A stretch of DNA of 64,000 bases from NCBI GenBank assembly GCA_030145715.1, contig JAIXHQ010000011.1, positions 28,433-92,432 on the forward strand, given 5' to 3'. Under the pieces are notes generated by a model. The model saw nothing but the letters and a program-made list of their open reading frames with translations, ran no database searches and had not been told where the DNA came from. The DNA is from Sphingopyxis sp. (GTDB taxonomy: Bacteria > Pseudomonadota > Alphaproteobacteria > Sphingomonadales > Sphingomonadaceae). Positions 1 through 9,581 of this stretch are shown piece after piece. Within the stretch, counting starts at the first letter, position 1. Every line of letters starts with the position of its first letter. The position numbers and the translations under genes are program-made.

Positions 1-437
1 AGCTGCGTCACCGGATGCGGTTCGGGCCAGCTATGAATTCCATAGGAGAAGCTGTCGTAAGCCTTGACATAATCTTCCCATGGACGGCGAAAAGTATCAT
101 AGTTGACAAGGTCCATGCCCGTCAGTTTCGCGGGGTCGACCGCCGCGAGTTCCTTCAGCCCGTACCGATAGATGTCCTGGCCGCGCTTGACGCCTGCGGG
201 CGAACGGTCGGCGAGTTTTGCCTTGGCAGCGGCACGGTTGCCCTTGTCGAGGCCCAGCGCGGTCGCGAATTCGGGATCCTCGTCGATCAGCCGGTCATAG
301 ATGCGGTCGTAAATGGCGGTGAGCTTTGCGCCTTCGCTGCCGGGGTCGCCGGACAACATCGCGTGCGCCGGCGATCGGATTCCGGCCATCGCGGAGCTGG
401 CGGCAAGGGTAGCGAGAAGGGTGCGGCGATCGAGCAT
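1..437 (-). CDS. DUF885 family protein, Tat-exported, N-terminal part
   Basis: Only the first 145 or so residues are inside the window; the gene runs off the left edge. The N-terminus has the twin-arginine pattern LDRRTLLATLAASS followed by a hydrophobic stretch and an AHA cleavage site near residue 26, so export to the periplasm by the Tat route is expected. The segment after it (AKLTAIYDRIYDRLIDEDPE, then a YDTFRRPWEDY stretch) has the feel of DUF885 proteins, a putative metallohydrolase family of about 600 residues. Its metal-binding motif would lie outside the window and cannot be checked. A GGAG ribosome site sits ahead of the ATG. Confidence 0.7.
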   Translation of the reverse strand, partial: MLDRRTLLATLAASSAMAGIRSPAHAMLSGDPGSEGAKLTAIYDRIYDRLIDEDPEFATALGLDKGNRAAAKAKLADRSPAGVKRGQDIYRYGLKELAAVDPAKLTGMDLVNYDTFRRPWEDYVKAYDSFSYGIHSWPEPHPVTQ

Positions 438-499
438 GGAATCTCCATTCTTTGTGTATTGGCAGACTATAACACCGAGATGCGGCGCTGTCTCGTCTT

Positions 500-1534
500 C
501 TATTCGCGCGCCTTTGCTGCGGCGCGCACATCCTGCGACCGGTCGAGTCGCATGACCAGGATGTCGTCGCCATCGACGATGACGGCGACATCCTGCATCC
601 CGACCAGCGACACGCGCTTGCCCCCCGCGCGCACCAGGCTGCCATTGGTGTCGTAAAGAAAAGCGTCGCCGGTGACGGCATTGCCCGCGTCGTCCTTTGC
701 CGCGAGCGCATGGATGGTATGCCAGCTTCCCAAGTCGGACCAGCCCATCGCGACCGGAACCACCGCCACACGGCCGTCCTTTTCCATCACGGCATAATCG
801 ATCGAGTCCGAAGGCGATTTTTCAAATTCGGCCGCGTCGGCATAAAGCGCGTCGCCATCGCGCACGCCCGCCGCGATCGCGCGGTCGGCGGCTTCGAAAA
901 TCGGACGACAGTGCGTCAGCATCGCATCGCGCATCCGGGCGGCCCGGAACAGGAATATGCCGGCGTTCCAGCTATATCCCCCCGACGCCAGCATCGCTTC
1001 GGCATCGGCAAGCGGCGGCTTTTCGATAAAGCGATCGACCGCAAAACCGTCCGCGCCCAGCGCCGCGCCGCCCGCGATATAACCATAGCCGGTTTCGGGC
1101 CGGTCAGGCGCGATGCCGAACGTCACGAGCCAGTCCTGCCCCGCCAGCCGGGCGCCCTGCGCGATTGCGGCGTGGAAAGCGGGCACATCGGCGATCACAT
1201 GGTCGCTGGGCATGACGAGCAACAATGTCCCGGCATCGGCCTGTGCCACAGCCAGGGCGATCGCCGCCGCCGTGTTGCGGGGCATGGGTTCGACCAGCAA
1301 AGCGGCCTCTGCATCGTCCATCTGTTCGCGGACCGCCGCGACATGATCGGCCCCGCACACGACGATGGGTGGCAGGAAATTGGCGCCGGCGGGGGTTCGG
1401 CGGACCGTTTGCCGAAACAGGCTCTGGTCGCCCGCGAGTTCGAGGAACTGCTTGGCGCGGTCCCCTCTCGATTCGGGCCAAAGGCGGGTTCCCGCGCCCC
1501 CACAGAGGATAACGGGCTGGATCATCAGCGTCAT
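500..1534 (-). CDS. manC: mannose-1-phosphate guanylyltransferase
   Basis: Makes GDP-mannose from mannose-1-phosphate and GTP, a precursor of exopolysaccharides. The nucleotidyltransferase signature ILCGGAGTRLWPESR is at residues 9-23, and the sugar-binding region FIEKPPLADAEAM is near the middle. At 344 residues it is the short form, without the C-terminal isomerase cupin of type II enzymes. The start could be this ATG or the internal ATG three codons later (MIQPV); neither has a strong ribosome site. It diverges from the priming sugar transferase and the prs genes, which supports a role in the same envelope polysaccharide. Confidence 0.88.
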   Translation of the reverse strand: MTLMIQPVILCGGAGTRLWPESRGDRAKQFLELAGDQSLFRQTVRRTPAGANFLPPIVVCGADHVAAVREQMDDAEAALLVEPMPRNTAAAIALAVAQADAGTLLLVMPSDHVIADVPAFHAAIAQGARLAGQDWLVTFGIAPDRPETGYGYIAGGAALGADGFAVDRFIEKPPLADAEAMLASGGYSWNAGIFLFRAARMRDAMLTHCRPIFEAADRAIAAGVRDGDALYADAAEFEKSPSDSIDYAVMEKDGRVAVVPVAMGWSDLGSWHTIHALAAKDDAGNAVTGDAFLYDTNGSLVRAGGKRVSLVGMQDVAVIVDGDDILVMRLDRSQDVRAAAKARE

Positions 1535-1660
1535 GGCACGGGTCTATCGCGTCGGATGCCGCCGGTCATCCCTTCATTGATTGGCGGCAAGTGTAAAATT
1601 AACCGACAGTTGACGCCTCGGCTGTAGTATCGGCCGGGCGAGAGGCTTTGGCGATTTTCC
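1535..1660. promoter_or_regulatory. divergent promoter region with a CtrA-like box
   Basis: This gap separates manC from the divergent sugar transferase gene, so both promoters must lie here or in the flanking coding ends. It is AT-richer than its surroundings. At 1599-1613 it holds TTAA, seven bases, TTGA, which is one mismatch from the TTAA-N7-TTAA recognition pattern of the cell-cycle regulator CtrA. Binding is inferred from the motif alone. Confidence 0.35.
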
Positions 1661-3049
1661 ATGTTCCGTTTGTTCAAACATTATGTGCCGCACGCCGTTG
1701 TCTGGCTGGCCCTGATCGAATTTCTGGCGCTGCTCGGTTCGGCGGAGGGCGCATGGCATCTTTATGCGCGCCAGGCCGGTTTCGATGCGGGGGATCTGGG
1801 CGATCGCTGGTTGCCGCTCGCAACGTTCGCGCTCGCCAACTCGCTCGCGATGATGGCGACGGGAATGTATGGGAACGAGGGGCTGCGTTCGATGCGCTTT
1901 GCGACGGCGCGCCTGCTGGCGGCCATCTCGCTCGGCGTCATATTTCTCTCGGTGCTTGGTTTCCTGTTGCCGACGGCGACGCTGTGGCGGGCGAACAGCC
2001 TGTACGCGATGGTTTTCGCGATCATGGCGCTGTTCGTCATTCGCCTCGCGCTGACCCAGTCGGCGGGCACCGACGCCTTTCGCCGCCGCATATTGGTGCT
2101 GGGCGCGGGGCCGCGCGCGGCCCGGCTGGCGGCGCTGGCCGACCAACCCGGAAGCGGGCTGGAAATGGTCGGATTCGTCGCGATGACAGGGGCCGAAAAT
2201 ACCGTGCAGACCGCGATTTCCCGTCAGGACATCCCCAATTTGTCCGACCATGTCGTCGCGCTTCGGGCCGGCGAGGTCGTGCTGGCGCTGGAAGAACGGC
2301 GTAACGCGCTGCCGCTGGCGGACCTGCTGCGTGTCAAGACGACGGGCGTCCATGTCAACGACATCGCGAGCTTTATCGAGCGGGAGACGGGGCGTGTCGA
2401 CCTGGCGACGACCAATCCCAGCGGGCTGATATTTTCCGACGGATTTTCGGCGGGACAGCGGATTTCAAAGGTCGGCAAGCGATTGTTCGACATTCTTGCC
2501 AGCCTGATCGTGCTGATCGTCGGACTGCCGCTCATCCTGATCGCCGGGATCGCGGTCATGCTCGACAGCCGGGGACCGGTTTTTTACCGCCAGCCGCGCG
2601 TCGGCCTGTTCGGCCAGACTTATGACATCTTCAAGATCCGGTCGATGCGCACCGATGCCGAGGCGGGCGGCAAGGCCGTGTGGGCCAGTGAGAACGACCC
2701 GCGCGTCACCCGCGTCGGACGGGTCATCCGCAAATTGCGCATCGACGAATTGCCGCAGACCTGGTGCGTGCTGAAGGGCGACATGAGCTTTGTGGGCCCG
2801 CGGCCCGAACGGCCGAGCTTTGTCGACGAACTGGAAAAGAAACTGCCCTATTATGCCGAGCGGCATATGGTGAAACCGGGCCTGACGGGATGGGCGCAGA
2901 TTAATTACCCCTATGGCGCATCGGTCGAGGACGCGCGGGTCAAGCTGGAATATGACCTGTATTACGCCAAAAATTATTCGCCCTTCCTCGATCTGTTGAT
3001 CCTGCTCCAGACGGTGCGTGTCGTGCTGTGGCCGGAGGGGGCCAGATAA
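1661..3049 (+). CDS. XrtA/PEP-CTERM-associated priming sugar transferase
   Basis: A 462-residue polyprenyl-phosphate glycosyl-1-phosphate transferase that starts repeat-unit assembly by loading the first sugar phosphate onto undecaprenyl phosphate in the inner membrane. The N-terminal 140 residues hold about four hydrophobic segments, a Rossmann-like part follows (RILVLGAGPRAARL), and another membrane segment near residue 285 precedes the catalytic domain with KIRSMRTDAE, RIDELPQ, FVGPRPERP and KPGLTGWAQ. Its adjacency to prsK, prsR and prsT fits the TIGR03013-type transferase of the XrtA system. It is separated from prsK by 2 bases. Confidence 0.88.
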   Translation: MFRLFKHYVPHAVVWLALIEFLALLGSAEGAWHLYARQAGFDAGDLGDRWLPLATFALANSLAMMATGMYGNEGLRSMRFATARLLAAISLGVIFLSVLGFLLPTATLWRANSLYAMVFAIMALFVIRLALTQSAGTDAFRRRILVLGAGPRAARLAALADQPGSGLEMVGFVAMTGAENTVQTAISRQDIPNLSDHVVALRAGEVVLALEERRNALPLADLLRVKTTGVHVNDIASFIERETGRVDLATTNPSGLIFSDGFSAGQRISKVGKRLFDILASLIVLIVGLPLILIAGIAVMLDSRGPVFYRQPRVGLFGQTYDIFKIRSMRTDAEAGGKAVWASENDPRVTRVGRVIRKLRIDELPQTWCVLKGDMSFVGPRPERPSFVDELEKKLPYYAERHMVKPGLTGWAQINYPYGASVEDARVKLEYDLYYAKNYSPFLDLLILLQTVRVVLWPEGAR

Positions 3050-3051
3050 CC

Positions 3052-5160
3052 ATGACGGCCCTGTCCGGCCTGTCCCAGATACTGTCCGCGCTTGCACTGA
3101 CAGGTTTTGCTGCCGTTACCCTGTGGCTGCTGGTGCGTGGACGCGCGCGCATGGCGGCGCTGATGCCCGCGCCGCACCTGTTGACGTTGTCCGCCGCGGC
3201 GACGGCGCTGTGGTGTGCCGCCGTCTATGCCTTTGCGCCGGGGTCGCCGCAGGCGCTGATCGTTCAGACGCTGCGCGATGCCGCAATGCTGATCTGGCTT
3301 GGCGGGACATTCTGGTCCCGGCGGGCGCCGATGTCGCGTCCGCTGCGCCTGATCTTGCGGATGCTCGTGACCATTTGCATCCTGACGCTGGCGCTGGGGG
3401 GCATCGCGCATCTGGTCGCTGGGGCAGGGGCCGAGTCCTGGATGGGCCCGACGCTGAACTTCGCCGCCATGCTGGTTGCGGTCGGGGGACTGCTGATCGT
3501 CGAAAGCGGTGTCCGTCACGCCGGTGCGGGGCAGCGCAAACCGGTGATGGCGGTCGCGGGCGGGTTCGCGATGCTGTGGGCATATGAACTGAATGCCCAG
3601 TTCATCGGCGCGCTGACCGGAGAGGCGGCGACGACGTTGATCGGCCTGCTTCCCGCCGTCGCGCTGGTGATGCTGCCGACCTATATCATCGCCGCGATGG
3701 ATGTGGGCCGGGAGCGGATACAGCTTTCGCGGACGGCGGCGATGCGGACCTTGCTGTTGCTGGGCGCCGCCGCCTATCTGATCCTGATCGGCCTCGCGGG
3801 CGCCTTTGCGCGGATGGTCGGCGGGGATTATGCCGTGTTGGCACAGGCGATCTCGCTGGTCGTCGCCCTCGTCGCGGGCGGCGTTTTGCTTGGATCGTCG
3901 CGCGCGCGCGCCTGGCTGTCGGTGATGATCTCGAAACATTTCTTCGAACATCGCTATGACTATCGCGCCGAATGGATGCGCTTCACCGCAACGCTGGGAC
4001 AGGGGGACGACGAGGAAGACCGGAACCTGGATCGCCGGGTTGCCAAGGCGCTGGCCCAACTGACCGGCAGCCCGGCGGCGCTGCTGATGTTGCCCGGCGC
4101 ATCGGGCGGATTTCGCGTCGCCGAGCAATGGCACTGGCCGACCGACATCGCGGACGACGCTGTCTTGTCGCTCCGAACGGCCTTCATGTTGCAGGAAACG
4201 CGCTATATCGTCGATCTCGATGCACAGCGTCGCGGGCAGACGGTCGAGGATATGGCCATTCCCGAATGGCTGGTCGCCGACGCCGGCGCCTGGGTTGTCG
4301 TGCCGGTCCTGCATTTCCATCGGATGATCGCGGTGGCGGTTCTGCATCGCCCCGCCGTATCGCGGTCGCTCGATTGGGAAGACCTCGACGTGTTGCGCAT
4401 CGCCGGGCAGCAGGCCGCGAGCTACCTCGCCGAATCGCAGAGCCAGGCAGCACTGTCGGAGGCCCGCCGCTTCGACGAATTCAACCGCCGCTTTGCGTTC
4501 ATCATGCACGACATAAAGAATCTGGCGAGCCAGATCGGCCTGCTCGCGCGCAATGCCGAACGCCACGCCGACAAGGCCGACTTTCGCGCGGACATGATCG
4601 CGACGCTGAAAATTTCGGCCGAGCGGCTCAGCGACCTGCTTGTCCGCCTGTCGCCACGCCAGCGCGGGCCGGCGGCAGAGGCGGGGCGGATATTGGTCGA
4701 ACCGACCCTCGATGACATCGCCACGGAAATGCGACCGCGCCGCGCCCTGTTCATAGGCTGTCAGGCCGGGCTGTCGGCATGGGCCGACGCGCGATCGATC
4801 CGGCAGATCGTCCAGCATCTGGTCGCCAATGCGATCGAAGCGTCGGACGCCGACGCCCCGGTTCAGATTGTCGCCGCCGCGGAGCAGGGGCGTGTCCGCA
4901 TCGACGTGATCGATCAGGGATGCGGCATGACGCGCGGATTTATCCGTGACGAATTGTTCAAGCCCTTTGTGTCGACCCGTGAAGGCGGCTTTGGACTTGG
5001 CGCGTTCGAGGCATTGCAGATCGCCAAGGCGATGAACGGCGCGATCGAGGTGGTGAGCGAACCGGGGAGCGGCAGCAAATTTACCCTTTGGCTGCCGATT
5101 GCCGATGAAATGGGCGAACCGGGCGCCCACCAGAATATGATGAAGGTGGCATCCAAATGA
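3052..5160 (+). CDS. prsK: XrtA/PEP-CTERM system sensor histidine kinase PrsK
   Basis: A membrane histidine kinase of 702 residues. The first 300 residues carry about eight hydrophobic segments, a GAF-like region follows (roughly 315-470), then the phosphoacceptor box FIMHDIKN, an N box HLVANAIEAS, and the G boxes DQGCGM and GGFGLGAFE. The ATG was chosen because it directly follows the upstream stop; longer reading would overlap the previous gene. The stop overlaps the start of prsR (ATGA), so the two are translationally coupled. It is expected to phosphorylate PrsR and so control exopolysaccharide and PEP-CTERM genes; the signal is unknown. Confidence 0.88.
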   Translation: MTALSGLSQILSALALTGFAAVTLWLLVRGRARMAALMPAPHLLTLSAAATALWCAAVYAFAPGSPQALIVQTLRDAAMLIWLGGTFWSRRAPMSRPLRLILRMLVTICILTLALGGIAHLVAGAGAESWMGPTLNFAAMLVAVGGLLIVESGVRHAGAGQRKPVMAVAGGFAMLWAYELNAQFIGALTGEAATTLIGLLPAVALVMLPTYIIAAMDVGRERIQLSRTAAMRTLLLLGAAAYLILIGLAGAFARMVGGDYAVLAQAISLVVALVAGGVLLGSSRARAWLSVMISKHFFEHRYDYRAEWMRFTATLGQGDDEEDRNLDRRVAKALAQLTGSPAALLMLPGASGGFRVAEQWHWPTDIADDAVLSLRTAFMLQETRYIVDLDAQRRGQTVEDMAIPEWLVADAGAWVVVPVLHFHRMIAVAVLHRPAVSRSLDWEDLDVLRIAGQQAASYLAESQSQAALSEARRFDEFNRRFAFIMHDIKNLASQIGLLARNAERHADKADFRADMIATLKISAERLSDLLVRLSPRQRGPAAEAGRILVEPTLDDIATEMRPRRALFIGCQAGLSAWADARSIRQIVQHLVANAIEASDADAPVQIVAAAEQGRVRIDVIDQGCGMTRGFIRDELFKPFVSTREGGFGLGAFEALQIAKAMNGAIEVVSEPGSGSKFTLWLPIADEMGEPGAHQNMMKVASK

Positions 5161-6545
5161 GCGACAGCGGGACCAACCTGCGCAAACTTCTGGTCGTAGA
5201 GGACGATCCGGGGCTGCAAACCCAGCTCAAATGGGCGTATGAGGATTATCAGGTTTTCGTCGCGGGCGACCATGACACGGCGATCGACCTGCTGCGCGCG
5301 GAAGAACCCGACGTTGTCACGCTGGACCTTGGCTTGCCGCCCGATCCCGACGGCACACGCGAGGGGTTCCGGACACTGAAGGCTATCGTCGAGGCCAAGC
5401 CCGATACCAAGGTCATCGTCGTGTCGGGCCATGGCGAACGGGCAAGTGCCCTGACCGCGATCGGCAGCGGCGCCTGGGACTTTTATCAAAAGCCGATCGA
5501 CATCGAGGAATTGCGGATGATCGTTGCCCGCGCCTTTCATGTTCGCGAACTGGAGGTTGAGAATGCGCGGCTGGCCGGACAGGGCGCCAGCGACAACCGG
5601 GTTCTGGGCGGCATGATTAGCGGCGCCCCGGAAATGCAGAAGGTCGCGCGGACGATCGAGCGCGTCGCAAATCTGGATGTCAGCGTGATGCTGTTGGGGG
5701 CGAGCGGGACCGGCAAAGAGCTGCTCGCGCGCGGACTGCACGAGGCGAGCGGTCGGCGCAACGGTGCCTTCGTGGCGATCAACTGCGCCGCGATTCCGGA
5801 AAACCTGCTTGAAAGCGAATTGTTCGGGCATGAAAAGGGCGCGTTCACCGGCGCGGTCAAGACGACCGAGGGCAAGATCGAACTGGCGCATGGCGGGACG
5901 CTGTTCCTCGATGAAGTGGGCGACATTCCGCTGCCGTTGCAGGTCAAGCTGCTGCGTTTCCTGCAGGAACGGACGATCGAGCGGATCGGCGGGCGCAAGG
6001 CGATCGCGGTCGATACGCGCATCGTGTGCGCGACGCACCGCGACCTTGACGCGATGATCGCGGAACAGAGTTTTCGCGACGATCTTTATTACCGGCTGGC
6101 CGAAATGGTGGTGAAGATCCCCTCGCTTGCGGAGCGGCCGGGCGATGCCGTTCTGCTGGCGCGCCACTTCCTGCATCAATATGCACCCGCGATGAATCCT
6201 GCCGTGCGCGGCTTTGCCCCCGATGCGCTGCACGCGGTCGACGAGGCGCGCTGGCCCGGCAATGTTCGCGAGCTGGAAAATCGTATCAAGCGCGCGGTCA
6301 TCATGGCCGACGGTAAGCTGGTGACGCGGCAGGATCTGGATATGGCGAGCCGGGAGGGGGCGGACGACGGCACGGGTGACGAGGCATGGCTGAACCTGCG
6401 CAGCGCGCGTGAAGCGGCCGATCGGGTCGCGATCCGCCGCGCGATGACGCAGAGTGAGGGGAATATCTCGCTCGCGGCCAAATTGCTGGGGATCAGTCGG
6501 CCGACGCTGTACGATCTGCTTAAACAATATCGGATGCAGGCCTGA
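5157..6545 (+). CDS. prsR: sigma-54-dependent response regulator PrsR
   Basis: A 462-residue NtrC-type activator. The receiver domain (about 10-125) has VVEDD and the acceptor aspartate in VTLDLGLP. The AAA+ domain has Walker A GASGTGKE, an intact sigma-54 contact loop GAFTGA, Walker B LFLDEVG and the sensor region RDDLYYRLAEM. A Fis-type helix-turn-helix ends the protein (NISLAAKLLGISRPTLYDLL). All catalytic motifs are intact, in contrast to the second NtrC-like protein in this window. In XrtA systems this regulator works with RpoN on promoters of PEP-CTERM protein genes; I saw no convincing sigma-54 promoter in the window itself. Confidence 0.9.
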   Translation: MSDSGTNLRKLLVVEDDPGLQTQLKWAYEDYQVFVAGDHDTAIDLLRAEEPDVVTLDLGLPPDPDGTREGFRTLKAIVEAKPDTKVIVVSGHGERASALTAIGSGAWDFYQKPIDIEELRMIVARAFHVRELEVENARLAGQGASDNRVLGGMISGAPEMQKVARTIERVANLDVSVMLLGASGTGKELLARGLHEASGRRNGAFVAINCAAIPENLLESELFGHEKGAFTGAVKTTEGKIELAHGGTLFLDEVGDIPLPLQVKLLRFLQERTIERIGGRKAIAVDTRIVCATHRDLDAMIAEQSFRDDLYYRLAEMVVKIPSLAERPGDAVLLARHFLHQYAPAMNPAVRGFAPDALHAVDEARWPGNVRELENRIKRAVIMADGKLVTRQDLDMASREGADDGTGDEAWLNLRSAREAADRVAIRRAMTQSEGNISLAAKLLGISRPTLYDLLKQYRMQA

Positions 6546-8393
6546 ATGGAGCCAAGGCGGTTCTGGACCGGCGCGCTGCTGATCGGGGCGATGATACTCG
6601 CGGGCTGCGATGGCGCGCGTCCAGCGACGCCGCGGTCGGCGCTCGAACAGCGGCGGACCGCATTGCAGGACGCAATCGCGGACAATCCGAACGCGATCGC
6701 CCAGCGCGTCCAACTCGCGCGTGTCGCGATCGCGCTGGGCGACGGCGTGGGCGCCGAAGCGGAAGTCAGGGGCGCGATCGATGCAGGGGCAAAGGTGGAG
6801 GCGTTGCGCCCGCTGCTCGCGCGTGCCTATGCGATGCAGGGTGAAAACGCCCGCGCGCTCGAAACGCTCGATTCCGGTCCGGTCATTCCCGAAATGGCGG
6901 GGGAGGCGGCCTGGGTGGCGGGCGACGTGCATCTGGACGATGGCAACCTGGGAGCCGCGCGAGAAGCCTATGACCGCGCGGTCCACGAATTGCCGCGCAG
7001 TTCGGCGCTGTGGGTCGATGTCGCCCGCTTTCGCAACGCCAACGCCGATACGCTCGGCGCGCGCGACGCCGTCGATTATGCGATCGAACTCGACAAGGCG
7101 AACGGCAGGGCGCTGGCCTTCAAGGCCGATCTGGTGCGGACGCAGGAGGGGCTGGGCGCTTCGCTCGGATGGTATGATCAGGCGCTGAAGGCGGATCCCG
7201 ACAATGCCGACACCCTGATCGAACAGGCGGCAACGCTGGGCGACGTCGGCCGTTATCGCGACATGCTGTCGGCGCTGCGCCACGCTGCGACGCTGATGCC
7301 GGGCAATCCGCGCATCTATTATCTGCAGGCGGTGCTGGCGGCGCGCGCGGACAATTACCCGCTCGCCCGCAGTCTGCTGCAACGGACGCGCGGAGAACTC
7401 GATGAAGAACCCGCGTTCATGTTGCTGAGCGCGATCGTCGAACTGGAACTTGGCGGCGAAGCGGTCGCGGCGACCTGGGCCGAAAGGCTGTTGGCCGACC
7501 AGCCCGGCAATTTTACCGCGCGCCGGATTCTGGCCGCCGCGGACTGGGCCGATGGCGACGCCGACGGCGCCATCATGTCGCTGCGTCCGATCATCGATCG
7601 CCCCGACGCCGATAGCTGGTCGCTGCTGCTCGCTGCACGGGTTGCCGCCGAACTGGGTCGCGGCGGGGAATCGGCGAACTATCTGGCGCGCGCCGCGATG
7701 CTGACGCGCGGCGAGGCGACGCCGTTCGCCGCCAATGACGACTACGGCTTGCTGACGATCGCGGCGGATGGCGATCCGCTCAACCCCGCGAAGGTCATAC
7801 CGGCCATTTCGGCGGACATATCCAGCGGTAATGGTCGCCGGGCGATCGACCGCGCCACCAGGCTGCGCGACGCCAACCGGGGTGTCGTCGACGCGCATAT
7901 CCTGCTGGGCGACGCGGCGCTGTCGGGCGGACAATATGATCTGGCTATCCAGTCCTATCGCGCCGCCCGCGATCTGGACGGCGGCGAGCGAGCCGCATTG
8001 CGGCTTGCCAACGCGCTCTTTCGGGCCGGGGATGTTGCCGGGTCGGGGGCCGCCATCCTCGCGCTGCGCGACAGCCAGCCATCGAGTATCGCCGCTGACA
8101 GGCTGGCCGGGCATCTGGCCATGGACATCGAGCATTGGGACCAGGCGATAGCGCATTTCGAGCGGGTGCGCAGCCGGATCGGCGATCGCGACGTGGTGAT
8201 TTTGCGCGAACTGGCGCGAGCATGGGCTGCGAAGGGCGATGTCGATCGCGCGCTGCCGCTGATCGATCGCGCCTATCGATTACAGCCGCTGAACGCCGGT
8301 ATCATGAATTTTTATGCCGACCTTCTCGACAAGCGAGGGTCGGCGCAGGCGGCGGCGGACCTGCGCGACAAGGCGGCGCAGATCGGCCGCTGA
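6546..8393 (+). CDS. prsT: XrtA/PEP-CTERM system TPR lipoprotein PrsT
   Basis: A 615-residue lipoprotein with a lipobox LAGC at residues 18-21, followed by a long array of tetratricopeptide-like helical repeats (for example ALETLD, AREAYDRAV, AIQSYRAARDL, AIAHFERVRS). It starts directly after the prsR stop codon, so it is part of the same operon. PrsT proteins are a constant partner of prsK and prsR; a scaffold role in polysaccharide export is inferred. It ends a few bases before the convergent gntR-type gene. Confidence 0.88.
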   Translation: MEPRRFWTGALLIGAMILAGCDGARPATPRSALEQRRTALQDAIADNPNAIAQRVQLARVAIALGDGVGAEAEVRGAIDAGAKVEALRPLLARAYAMQGENARALETLDSGPVIPEMAGEAAWVAGDVHLDDGNLGAAREAYDRAVHELPRSSALWVDVARFRNANADTLGARDAVDYAIELDKANGRALAFKADLVRTQEGLGASLGWYDQALKADPDNADTLIEQAATLGDVGRYRDMLSALRHAATLMPGNPRIYYLQAVLAARADNYPLARSLLQRTRGELDEEPAFMLLSAIVELELGGEAVAATWAERLLADQPGNFTARRILAAADWADGDADGAIMSLRPIIDRPDADSWSLLLAARVAAELGRGGESANYLARAAMLTRGEATPFAANDDYGLLTIAADGDPLNPAKVIPAISADISSGNGRRAIDRATRLRDANRGVVDAHILLGDAALSGGQYDLAIQSYRAARDLDGGERAALRLANALFRAGDVAGSGAAILALRDSQPSSIAADRLAGHLAMDIEHWDQAIAHFERVRSRIGDRDVVILRELARAWAAKGDVDRALPLIDRAYRLQPLNAGIMNFYADLLDKRGSAQAAADLRDKAAQIGR

Positions 8394-8398
8394 TCGTC

Positions 8399-8746
8399 TC
8401 AGGCGTCGGTAAGGTTGAGCAGGCTGCGGGCATCGAGCCCGATCCGACGCATCTGATCGGCAACCGGGGGCCAGACATTCGTCAGGAAATCGGCGCGCAT
8501 CAGGTCGCGAAGCCGCTCGGTCGCGCCCTCGGCGACAAACATGCCGACGCCGCGCTTGACCGTCACCAGCCCTTCGTCCTGAAAGGTCTGATACGCCTTG
8601 GCCACAGTCAGCGGATTGGCGCCTTCCTCTGCGGCCAGCGATCGGACCGACGGCAACATGTCGCCATCGCGAAAACTGCCGTCGAGGATCGCGTTCGCGA
8701 TGACATCGCGCAGACGCTGATAAACCGGTTTTGACTGATCGAGCAT
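8399..8746 (-). CDS. GntR family transcriptional regulator (YtrA-like)
   Basis: A short 115-residue regulator with a winged helix-turn-helix: MLDQSKPVYQRLRDVI, then LPSVRSLA and NPLTVAKAYQTFQDEGLV, then the wing KRGVGMFV. The short tail with no ligand-binding domain is typical of the YtrA subfamily, which usually sits beside an ABC transporter; no transporter is adjacent here. An AT-rich upstream stretch of about 70 bases separates it from the nitroreductase gene and probably holds its promoter and operator. Confidence 0.85.
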   Translation of the reverse strand: MLDQSKPVYQRLRDVIANAILDGSFRDGDMLPSVRSLAAEEGANPLTVAKAYQTFQDEGLVTVKRGVGMFVAEGATERLRDLMRADFLTNVWPPVADQMRRIGLDARSLLNLTDA

Positions 8747-8817
8747 GGCGCCTTAATGCCATAAGACAGCAGCACAGTCAAATGCCGCTTGTTACAACAA
8801 ATACTAGTGATGCGTAA

Positions 8818-9399
8818 CTAAATTTCCCATTCGCGAACAACGTCGTTATATTCGGGCCTGGGACGCTCATCCAGATCGCGCGCGGCGGTGCCGATGAAAA
8901 AATAGCCGACGATCGTATCACCCTCGCCGGCGCCAAATGCCGCCGCGACGTCGGGACTGTAGGCGGCCCAGCCGGTCAGCCAACTGCCGACGAACCCGTG
9001 GGCATGGGCGGCATGGAGCAGGTTCATGCCCACCGCTCCCGCCGACATCTGTTGTTCCCAGGCCGGAATCTTGCTGTCGGACATGGGGGTCGAGAGCAAC
9101 ACCAACAGCGTCGGCGCCTGATGCGCGAATTGGTCGAGCGGCGAAAGGTCGAGGCCCGCAGCGCCCGGATTTTCCTTTATCCACGCGGCCTTGAGCAGCG
9201 CCGCAAAGGCTTCGCGCTGATCGGCGGCGATGGTGACGATGCGCCACGGCGCCAGCTTTCCATGATCGGGCGTGCGCAGCGCGAGGGCGATAATATCGCG
9301 GAGTTTCTGCGCATCCGGGCCCGGCGCGATCATGTCGCGCGCCTTTCCGGATCGGCGGGTGGCAAGGTGGGCGCGGAGCGAAGAGGTGTCGTTGAACAT
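8818..9399 (-). CDS. nitroreductase family protein
   Basis: An FMN-dependent NAD(P)H oxidoreductase of 193 residues, similar in length to the RutE/YdjA group. Visible features are RRSGKARDM near the N-terminus (FMN phosphate contact), ALRTPDHGKLAPWRIV (substrate/FMN pocket) and the late motif IVGYFFIGTA. The start at MFNDTSS gives the usual family N-terminus; the upstream in-frame extension would run into the opposite promoter and is not protein-like. The physiological substrate cannot be told from sequence. Confidence 0.85.
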   Translation of the reverse strand: MFNDTSSLRAHLATRRSGKARDMIAPGPDAQKLRDIIALALRTPDHGKLAPWRIVTIAADQREAFAALLKAAWIKENPGAAGLDLSPLDQFAHQAPTLLVLLSTPMSDSKIPAWEQQMSAGAVGMNLLHAAHAHGFVGSWLTGWAAYSPDVAAAFGAGEGDTIVGYFFIGTAARDLDERPRPEYNDVVREWEI

Positions 9400-9581
9400 C
9401 GTTGGCCATGTGGCGTTTTCGACGCATTTGCGCAAGTGATGGGACCAATTCTCAATAATTATCGGGCGGCCCAAAACGGTTTCCGACGTAATTAGATTCT
9501 TCCCATACGCAATTTTCGCGCTAGGTTGCGCCCATCTGCCCCATTTCGAGGGCCTATAACCATATCCAGGGAAGGGTCGCC

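Noticed and set aside
2974..5130. A 718-codon minus-strand frame over prsK
   Set aside because: Same reason: antisense shadow of the histidine kinase gene with no domain or ribosome site.
4914..8156. A very long open frame on the minus strand across prsK, prsR and prsT
   Set aside because: It mirrors the codon structure of three well-supported genes on the plus strand, has no recognisable domain, and is rich in Arg/Gln/His as expected for antisense frames in GC-rich DNA.
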